From positions 1 through 28,505 of the forward strand of contig CAZMSQ010000030.1 in assembly GCA_964569025.1 (NCBI GenBank): a DNA stretch of 28,505 nt. The letters are read 5' to 3'. Below are positions 22,377 through 28,505 of the stretch, piece by piece (the first letter of the stretch is position 1; each line of letters begins with the position of its first letter). The translations under genes were made by a program, and so were the position numbers. The notes under the pieces were generated by a model that saw nothing but the letters and a program-made list of their open reading frames with translations, ran no database searches and was not told where the DNA came from. The stretch is from CAZMSQ01 sp964569025. Its GTDB lineage: Bacteria > Bacteroidota > Bacteroidia > Chitinophagales > Saprospiraceae.

Positions 22377-24278
22377 ATGGCACTTCAGATTAAATCCTTC
22401 GAAGAATACCAAGCGGCATACCAGCGAAGTATCGACGATCCGGAAGGATTCTGGGCTAACGAAGCGCGAAGTTTTGTGTGGCGAAAGCCATGGGACAAGG
22501 TATTGGAATGGGATTTCCGGACTCCGGATGTGAAGTGGTTTCAAGGTGGGAAATTGAATATTACCGAAAATGCCCTTGACAGGCATCTTGAATCTCGCGG
22601 TGAGCAGGTGGCTTTGATTTGGGAACCCAATGATCCGGCAGATGAAGTCCGGACTTTCACTTACCGGGAGCTGCATGCCGAAGTCTGTCGGCTGGCCAAT
22701 GCTCTGAAGGCAAATGGCATCGGAAAAGGTGATCGGGTGTGCCTGTATATGCCGATGGTCCCTGAGCTGGCATTTGCCACGCTGGCCTGCGCGCGAATTG
22801 GCGCAGTGCACTCAGTGGTCTTTGCAGGCTTCTCAGCTCAGGCCCTCGCAGACCGAATCAACGATGCGGAAGCAAAAATGGTCCTGACCTCTGATGGGAA
22901 CCACCGGGGTGCCAAGGCCATCCCTGTCAAATCAGTCGTAGATAATGCCCTCAATATGGGCTGCCCCTCTGTAGAGACCGTTTTGGTGTACCGACGAACC
23001 GGAGAAGAGGTAGCATGGCACGAAGGGCGCGACCGCTGGTGGCATGAAGCACTGGAAGGACAGAGTGACCAATGTGAAGCAGAAGAAATGGATGCTGAAG
23101 ACATGCTCTTCATTCTGTACACATCTGGGTCGACCGGAAAACCCAAAGGAGTGGTCCACACATGTGCTGGATATATGGTCTACACGACATTCTCCTTTTT
23201 AAACGTCTTTCAGTATGAGCCCGGCGATGTCTACTGGTGCACTGCCGATATAGGCTGGATTACCGGCCATTCCTATATAGTCTATGGGCCATTGCTCGCA
23301 GGAGCCACCACCATGATGTTTGAGGGAGTGCCGACATGGCCGGATGGCGGGCGTTTCTGGCAGATTTGTGAGAAGCATAAGGTGAACCAGTTTTATACCG
23401 CCCCGACTGCAATCAGGGCTTTGATGGCTTTAGGGAATGAGTGGGTTGAGCCATACAGCCTTGAGAGCATCAAGGTGCTGGGCTCAGTCGGAGAACCGAT
23501 AAACGAGGAGGCGTGGGACTGGTATAATGAAGTGGTGGGAAAGAAGCGGGCCCCTATCGTCGATACCTGGTGGCAAACTGAGACCGGAGGCATTATGATT
23601 TCACCACTGGCAGGAATTACCCCTCTCAAAGCCACTTATGCGACCCTGCCTCTGCCTGGAGTCCAACTTGAGCTTGTTGATCATGAAGGGAAGGTGATAG
23701 AGGAGAATAATGTTGAAGGCCTTCTGTGCATCAAGTTTCCGTGGCCCGCAATCCTGCGCACCACCTTCGGTGACCACGAGCGTTGCCGGGAGACGTACTT
23801 CAGCAGCTTTCAGGACCGGTATTTTACCGGAGACGGGGCAAGACGGGATGAAAACGGCTTTTACCGGATTATCGGACGAGTCGATGATGTCATCAACGTC
23901 TCCGGGCATCGCATGGGAACTGCTGAGGTAGAAGATGCCATCAATCAGCACCCGGGAGTTATTGAATCAGCTGTGGTTGGTTACCCGCATGACATCAAGG
24001 GCCAGGGTATTTACGCCTATGTGATTCCGACAAAGGCAGTGGCCGATGAGGAGACATTCAGAAAGGAAATTTTGGCTGTGGTCACCCGGGAAATCGGCCC
24101 GATTGCAAAGCCTGACAAAATTCAGGTTGTGACCGGTCTGCCAAAAACGCGATCCGGAAAAATCATGCGCCGGATTTTGCGAAAAATAGCATCCGGAGAT
24201 ACCTCAAACCTCGGCGACACGTCTACCTTGCTGAACCCTGAAATTGTCGACGAAATCAAGCAGGGAGCGGGATTGTAA
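22377..24278 (+). CDS. acs: Acetyl-CoA synthetase (AMP-forming)
   Basis: This enzyme activates acetate to acetyl-CoA through acetyl-AMP. I use the ATG at 22377 (633 residues), where the protein opens MALQIKSFEEYQAAYQRSID as Acs proteins usually do. An in-frame ATG at 22317 would add 20 unrelated residues. Motifs include LYTSGSTGKPKGVVHT (A3 loop, 247-262), TAPTAIRALM, the acyl-pocket and adenylate motif TWWQTETGG (397-405), YFTGDGARRDENGFYRIIGR (hinge region) and PKTRSGKIMRRILR with the catalytic, acylatable Lys595. In other bacteria this lysine is acetylated to switch the enzyme off and freed by a sirtuin. A sirtuin gene lies about 4 kb upstream. A paralogue follows after 32 bases. Confidence 0.94.
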   Translation: MALQIKSFEEYQAAYQRSIDDPEGFWANEARSFVWRKPWDKVLEWDFRTPDVKWFQGGKLNITENALDRHLESRGEQVALIWEPNDPADEVRTFTYRELHAEVCRLANALKANGIGKGDRVCLYMPMVPELAFATLACARIGAVHSVVFAGFSAQALADRINDAEAKMVLTSDGNHRGAKAIPVKSVVDNALNMGCPSVETVLVYRRTGEEVAWHEGRDRWWHEALEGQSDQCEAEEMDAEDMLFILYTSGSTGKPKGVVHTCAGYMVYTTFSFLNVFQYEPGDVYWCTADIGWITGHSYIVYGPLLAGATTMMFEGVPTWPDGGRFWQICEKHKVNQFYTAPTAIRALMALGNEWVEPYSLESIKVLGSVGEPINEEAWDWYNEVVGKKRAPIVDTWWQTETGGIMISPLAGITPLKATYATLPLPGVQLELVDHEGKVIEENNVEGLLCIKFPWPAILRTTFGDHERCRETYFSSFQDRYFTGDGARRDENGFYRIIGRVDDVINVSGHRMGTAEVEDAINQHPGVIESAVVGYPHDIKGQGIYAYVIPTKAVADEETFRKEILAVVTREIGPIAKPDKIQVVTGLPKTRSGKIMRRILRKIASGDTSNLGDTSTLLNPEIVDEIKQGAGL

Positions 24279-24310
24279 GTGTTTGTATTCACCTCAAAAA
24301 ATGTTTCCGC

Positions 24311-26206
24311 ATGGCATCATACACCGAACTGTACAGTCGCTCATTACACAATCCGGAAGAATTTTGGAAAGAGCAGGCTCACCGAATCAACTGGTTCGAG
24401 TTCCCACATCACATGCTCAGTCAGGATGAGAATGGATTTTCGCGATGGTATGCAGGAGGGCGGCTGAACACGTCTTATCTGGCGCTCGATTATCATGTGG
24501 CCAACGGGCGGGCAGATCAGGATGCCCTGATTTATGATTCGCCGGTGACCGGCACGAAAAGCCGGCTGACCTATCGGGAATTGCTTCAGGAAGTCGAGTT
24601 GGTGGCGGGAATGCTGAAGCGTCTTGGCGTAGGAAAGGGCGATAGGGTTGTCATTTATATGCCCATGATTCCGCAGACAGTCTTTGCCATGCTGGCCTGT
24701 GCGCGGCTTGGGGCCATTCATTCGGTGGTTTTTGGCGGTTTCTCGGCTCACGAACTGGCTGTGCGAATTGATGATGCGAAGCCACGGGTCCTGCTGGCTG
24801 CCAGCGGTGGCAAAGAAGTGAATACAATCATACCTTATGAGCCAATGATCAACGCTGCCCTTGAGGAGGCTGAGTACCAGCCGGAATCATGCGTGGTGTT
24901 TCAAAGGGATTTTGTCAGGTACCAGCTTCGCCCATCGCGTGATTTGGATTGGGAAAAGCTCCGCGCGGAATCTGAGCCCGCTACATGGGTGGCCCTTGAT
25001 GCTACTGACCCTCTCTATATTCTCTATACTTCCGGGACCACAGGCAAACCGAAGGGAGTCATGCGTGATAACGGCGGACATGCCGTAGCGCTTCATCTCA
25101 GCATGGAGCTCATCTATGGCATCAAGCCTGGTGAAGTTTTCTGGGCAGCCTCAGATGTTGGGTGGGTGGTCGGCCACTCCTACATTGTCTACGGCCCCCT
25201 CCTTTATGGAGCCACTACCGTTCTCTTTGAAGGCAAGCCGGTGAAAACCCCGGATGCTGGCACCTTTTGGCGTGTTATTGAAGAATATGGTGTCAGTGTG
25301 TTGTTTACCGCACCAACTGCCTTTCGGGCCATCCGCCGAGAGGATCCAAAAGCCACCCTGCTCGATCAATACGATCTTTCTTGCCTGCGCTATTTATTTT
25401 TGGCTGGCGAGCGGACAGATGTCGCCACTTATGAATGGGCGACGGAGCACCTGCATGTGCCGGTTATTGACCACTGGTGGCAAACAGAAAGTGGCTGGCC
25501 TATGCTCGCAAATATGGCCGGTGTTGAGCTTAAACCCATTAAACCCGGCTCTGCAAGCCTGCCCGTTGTCGGGTACGACATCCGCATTCTGGATTCTTCC
25601 GGACAAGAGGTTGCCCATGATACCGAAGGCACCGTGGTCGTCAAATTGCCACTACCCCCCGGAAATCTGCCTTGGCTGTGGAATGATGAACAACGCTTCG
25701 TCAGTTCCTACCTCGATCCGTTCCCTGGATACTTCTTCAGTGGGGATGGCGGCTATAAGGATGCCGACGGATATGTATTTATCACCGGTCGAATCGATGA
25801 CATCATCAATGTGGCAGGGCACCGGCTCTCAACCTCTTCGATGGAGGAGGTGCTTGCACAGCATCCCGATGTGGCGGAGTGTGCCGTCATTGCAGTGGAG
25901 GACCAGCTCAAAGGCCATATTCCGGTTGGATTCGTTGTGCTGAAAGCCGGCGCAGACCATGAGGAATCAGATTTGGAGAAAGAGCTCATTGGAATGGTAC
26001 GTCAGAAAATAGGTCCGGTGGCTGCATTTAAGCGAGCTGTTATTGCGAAACGGCTGCCGAAGACACGCTCCGGAAAAATCCTGCGAAAAATCATGCGTGC
26101 CATTGCAGACAAACGCCCGTACAGCCCGCCGTCGACCATTGAAGATCCTGCCGTGCTGGATGAACTTAAGACACTGATGCACAGCCATAAAATCGGTCAG
26201 GCCTGA
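24311..26206 (+). CDS. prpE: Propionyl-CoA synthetase-like acyl-CoA synthetase (PrpE/ACSS3 type)
   Basis: A 631-residue AMP-forming ligase, a diverged paralogue of the Acs just upstream. It has YTSGTTGKPKGVMRDNGGHA, the ASDVGWVVGHSYIVYGPLL segment, and DHWWQTESGWPM. The last is the form seen in PrpE and ACSS3 rather than the TETGG of Acs, so propionate or another short-chain acid is the likely substrate. The C-terminal half carries YFFSGDGGYKDADGYVFITGR and PKTRSGKILRKIMR with catalytic Lys589. It starts 32 bases after acs and both are probably co-transcribed for use of short-chain acids. The opening MASYTELYSRSLHNPEEFWK is a complete N-terminus. Its stop overlaps the convergent decarboxylase stop by 10 bases. 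Butyrate or isobutyrate specificity cannot be excluded. Confidence 0.88.
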   Translation: MASYTELYSRSLHNPEEFWKEQAHRINWFEFPHHMLSQDENGFSRWYAGGRLNTSYLALDYHVANGRADQDALIYDSPVTGTKSRLTYRELLQEVELVAGMLKRLGVGKGDRVVIYMPMIPQTVFAMLACARLGAIHSVVFGGFSAHELAVRIDDAKPRVLLAASGGKEVNTIIPYEPMINAALEEAEYQPESCVVFQRDFVRYQLRPSRDLDWEKLRAESEPATWVALDATDPLYILYTSGTTGKPKGVMRDNGGHAVALHLSMELIYGIKPGEVFWAASDVGWVVGHSYIVYGPLLYGATTVLFEGKPVKTPDAGTFWRVIEEYGVSVLFTAPTAFRAIRREDPKATLLDQYDLSCLRYLFLAGERTDVATYEWATEHLHVPVIDHWWQTESGWPMLANMAGVELKPIKPGSASLPVVGYDIRILDSSGQEVAHDTEGTVVVKLPLPPGNLPWLWNDEQRFVSSYLDPFPGYFFSGDGGYKDADGYVFITGRIDDIINVAGHRLSTSSMEEVLAQHPDVAECAVIAVEDQLKGHIPVGFVVLKAGADHEESDLEKELIGMVRQKIGPVAAFKRAVIAKRLPKTRSGKILRKIMRAIADKRPYSPPSTIEDPAVLDELKTLMHSHKIGQA

Positions 26207-27651
26207 AGATGCTCAATTTTCTCTTTCAAGACCTTCAGGCACATGTCAATGGTTGACTGGTGGGTTCTGAAGCTCAAGACAGCGAGGCGCAGCCAGAATG
26301 TGCCATCGATGGTCGTTGAAGATAGAAAGACCCGACCATCTTTCCTGACTTCTTCTACTAAGCGGGCGTTGAATGCATTGGCATCGGCGGCAGAAGGTGG
26401 CACAAAGCGATAAATCATCACTGAAAGCTGGGGCTCCGGCCCGGTTTCAAATCCAAGCTCCCTGATTTTCTCATAAAAATAGCGACACAGAAGGAGTTTT
26501 TCCTGTAAAGCCGCTCGGAATGGGGCAAGGCCATAGAGTTTGAGGGGAAGCCACAAACGGAGACCCCGAAAATGCTTGGTCAATTCCGGAGAAAGGTCTG
26601 CCGGAGAGGGCTCGGAGGCTTCGTCGATGACATCTTGCAGGTATCCCGCCTGATAGAAATGTGAGCGGTGCAGTGCCTCAACATCCTTCACGAGGACAGC
26701 CCCCAGTCCGTAGGGCAGAAAAAGCCCCTTGTGAGGATCAATGGCCACGGAATCAGACCGCTCGATGCCACAAAACAGAGAGTCCATTTCCTGGAGAAGG
26801 ATAAAAAATCCACCATAGGCAGCATCGACATGAAACCACATATCATGCCTCCCTGCCACGTCGGCCAGCTTGTCAAGCGGGTCCATCGCTCCGGTATCGG
26901 TGGTTCCCGCTGAACCGACCAGCAAGAACGGAGACAGTCCGGCCTCCAAATCTGCCGCTACTTGTTTTTCCAGAGCCCCGGCGTCCATCCTGAACTGATT
27001 GTCCATCGGCACATATCTGACGACAGCGGTTCCCAGCCCCGCAATCCGCAGGGCCTTCTGCACGCAATGGTGAACTTGCTTTGTCAGGTAGATGACAGCC
27101 TGAGGTACTTTGTCTCCAACAATGCCGTGGCGGTCTCGTGCTGTGGTGATGGCGATGAGATTCGCGATTGAGCCGCCAGAGGTCAGGTTGCCAAGTGCTG
27201 AGGAAGGGTAGCCAATTAGGCTGCACATCCACCGTATCAGAAAGTTTTCAAGGCGCACCGTCCCAGGACTGGCATAGTAAATCCCTGCATATCTGTTACT
27301 GACAGCCGCCAGCAAGTCTCCCAAACCCGCCGGGAAAACACCTCCCCCGGGTATATAGGCCAGATGGCCTCCGGAAGCGGGATTGAGACCAGTTGTATTG
27401 ACCTGTTTGTCAAATTCGTTGAGCACATCTTCAATCGGTACCGGATGATCAGAAATGGAGAACGGCTCAGGCTCAGGGCCATCTTCTGGCTCAACGAATG
27501 CCGGTCCCTTCTCAAGGGAGTCAATAAATTGGCTGGAGTAGGCATAGACCTCCTTCATCCAGTGATCACGAAGAGAGGATTCAGGTTCAAGAATTCGGGC
27601 CTGCGACTCGAGCAGGGCCAGTTGGCGGATGAGAGATTCGGAGGGCTTCAT
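26197..27651 (-). CDS. Group II pyridoxal-phosphate-dependent decarboxylase
   Basis: A 484-residue member of the aromatic-L-amino-acid / glutamate / DABA decarboxylase family. The PLP-binding marks are LTSGGSIANLIAI (156-168), the ring-stacking His in KQVHHCVQKAL (194/195), WFHVDAAYGGFF (272-283, Asp276 contacts the pyridine nitrogen) and the Schiff-base lysine in DPHKGLFLPYG (Lys308). The segment PASGGHLAYIPGGG near 91-104 is usual for a Bacteroidota subgroup, and NPRFxG-type motifs of classical aromatic decarboxylases appear only in altered form. The substrate is therefore open: aromatic amino acids, 2,4-diaminobutyrate or others. It is on the same strand as the HlyD-like gene upstream (23-base gap) and convergent with prpE. 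Confidence 0.88.
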   Translation of the reverse strand: MKPSESLIRQLALLESQARILEPESSLRDHWMKEVYAYSSQFIDSLEKGPAFVEPEDGPEPEPFSISDHPVPIEDVLNEFDKQVNTTGLNPASGGHLAYIPGGGVFPAGLGDLLAAVSNRYAGIYYASPGTVRLENFLIRWMCSLIGYPSSALGNLTSGGSIANLIAITTARDRHGIVGDKVPQAVIYLTKQVHHCVQKALRIAGLGTAVVRYVPMDNQFRMDAGALEKQVAADLEAGLSPFLLVGSAGTTDTGAMDPLDKLADVAGRHDMWFHVDAAYGGFFILLQEMDSLFCGIERSDSVAIDPHKGLFLPYGLGAVLVKDVEALHRSHFYQAGYLQDVIDEASEPSPADLSPELTKHFRGLRLWLPLKLYGLAPFRAALQEKLLLCRYFYEKIRELGFETGPEPQLSVMIYRFVPPSAADANAFNARLVEEVRKDGRVFLSSTTIDGTFWLRLAVLSFRTHQSTIDMCLKVLKEKIEHLQA

Positions 27652-27674
27652 GAGCCCAAAGATAGAATATCACA

Positions 27675-28505
27675 TCAGAACAACCCTGCAAATCCGCGGA
27701 GTAATTGATGGAGAAACCTGTCATTCTCAATGATAATTTCTGCCTCACCTCTCAAGGCGAAATCGTAGGGTATCTGGTAACCCGTGGTGGTGGTCAGCTC
27801 TTCATCCAGAAGTACGTCGACGGTCAACTGCCGTTCGGGATCGCCAGAATAGTAGGGACGGTCCTGGACTTTGCCCCGAAGGAACCCAAACTCGGTGACG
27901 GGATAGCCCTCCACCTGGATAAAGACAGACTGCCCGGGCATCACTTTTCCTGCCCGGCTTCCCTCCAGATACAAAAGAGCTGTAAAACGATCACCGGGCT
28001 GACCAAAAGGGTGGATGCCGAGCACATCCTGAAAATTATTGCGGTATAACTTCCCGGGCACAAGGGCCGATTTCATATTGACTCTTCCAGCTATTGGCGA
28101 GGAAAAAATGTGTTCATTTTCCCAGGTCTGGATGGCGTCGAGCAAATCCCGCAATTCACGGCGCAAATCAAGTAAACCCTGATAATTCCGATCTACGGCC
28201 TGCTGCCGGATTGCCACTTTCCATCTTTCCAGTCGCTCTAGTTCCCGACGTTCGCGCTGCACATCCAGCTCAATATCTCTGACCTCGCCCTCAGTGCTTT
28301 TCATGGCCTTGAGCCGGAGCGCATAGGCCTCATACGTAAGCTCTTTACGACGAATCAGCGTTTGTCCTTCGCGCACCGAATTCCTCTGCTGTTCCAGCAC
28401 GCGCTGCTCCCTGCGGAGTTTATCCTCAAAGGTCCGGATAGATGATTTGACCAGCGTCATTTGTGCATCGAGGCTTGTGGCGGCGTCTGTGTTTGATCCG
28501 GCATT
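27675..28505 (-). CDS. HlyD-family secretion / membrane-fusion protein, C-terminal part
   Basis: The frame runs to the window edge with no start needed, and an internal ATG at 28460 is not the start. The 276 visible residues show a long charged coiled coil (about 15-130, rich in Glu, Arg and Leu), then the second half of the lipoyl-like domain (IFSSPIAGRVNMKSALVPGK), then the beta-barrel region (AGKVMPGQSVFIQVEGYPVTEFGFLRGKVQ) and the membrane-proximal end. This is the order in HlyD-type adaptors that join an inner-membrane ABC or other exporter to an outer-membrane channel. The N-terminal membrane anchor lies outside the window. The MPGQSVFIQVEGYP segment resembles adaptors of peptide or bacteriocin export systems, but the partner transporter is not visible. 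The decarboxylase gene follows after 23 bases. Confidence 0.85.
   Translation of the reverse strand, partial: NAGSNTDAATSLDAQMTLVKSSIRTFEDKLRREQRVLEQQRNSVREGQTLIRRKELTYEAYALRLKAMKSTEGEVRDIELDVQRERRELERLERWKVAIRQQAVDRNYQGLLDLRRELRDLLDAIQTWENEHIFSSPIAGRVNMKSALVPGKLYRNNFQDVLGIHPFGQPGDRFTALLYLEGSRAGKVMPGQSVFIQVEGYPVTEFGFLRGKVQDRPYYSGDPERQLTVDVLLDEELTTTTGYQIPYDFALRGEAEIIIENDRFLHQLLRGFAGLF

Noticed and set aside
1..28505. Search for CRISPR arrays, tRNA/rRNA genes, transposases, integrases and phage genes
   Set aside because: No regularly spaced repeats, cloverleaf-like sequences ending CCA, or recombinase motifs were seen by eye. A tool scan could still find a short RNA gene.

Overview
The window reads as chromosomal DNA of a Bacteroidota bacterium, probably of the Saprospiria (Lewinella/Saprospiraceae-like) group. 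Four observations support this. There is a large secreted protein with a type IX secretion type B (gliding-motility-associated) C-terminal domain. The dihydroorotase has a Bacteroidota-style metal motif. Shine-Dalgarno sequences are nearly absent. Several upstream regions resemble the Bacteroidota promoter TTTG-N19-21-TAnnTTTG. Nearly all of it is ordinary core metabolism. I see no rRNA, tRNA, CRISPR array, insertion sequence or phage gene. The sequence ends inside a gene on both sides (queA on the left, an HlyD-type adaptor on the right).

Layout. 1-156 is the end of queA. 178-599 is a self-contained unit for a small DUF2795 protein, with its own promoter-like site, leader hairpin and terminator. 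630-1794 holds cmk and an overlapping hotdog thioesterase. 1804-5171 holds udk (minus), a CNT nucleoside transporter (plus) and dihydroorotase (minus). 5422-8180 is a plus-strand run: an unrecognised 465-residue protein, an EI24/CysZ-like membrane protein and an RluE-type pseudouridine synthase. 8181-8436 is an AT-rich, palindrome-rich gap between convergent genes. 8437-15001 runs on the minus strand: CoA transferase, T9SS-secreted PKD-like protein, pyrR, pyrB and a thioredoxin-like protein. 15007-18192 is a plus-strand chain joined by ATGA overlaps: possible 38-codon ORF, VanZ-like protein, bifunctional NAD(P)HX repair enzyme, sirtuin. A YfcE-type phosphoesterase (minus) faces it. 18778-22134 holds tex and rnd. 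22377-26206 holds acetyl-CoA synthetase and a propionyl-CoA synthetase-like paralogue. 26197-28505 (minus) holds a group II PLP decarboxylase and a truncated HlyD-family protein.

How the genes work together. The first 11 kb is rich in pyrimidine metabolism: nucleoside uptake (CNT transporter), salvage (Udk), CMP/dCMP phosphorylation (Cmk), two de novo steps (PyrB, PyrC) and the regulator/UPRTase PyrR. The 15-18 kb chain pairs NAD(P)H-hydrate repair with an NAD-dependent deacylase, and a few kb downstream lie two AMP-forming acyl-CoA synthetases, a classic sirtuin-controlled enzyme family. Convergent genes often overlap at their stops, so the genome is tightly packed.

I did not find a clearly new multi-gene system. 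The points most worth checking are the isolated DUF2795 unit, the perfect 14-bp leader hairpin before the 465-residue orphan, the palindrome cluster at 8255-8316, the 38-codon ORF in the ATGA chain, and the sirtuin with an incomplete zinc site.
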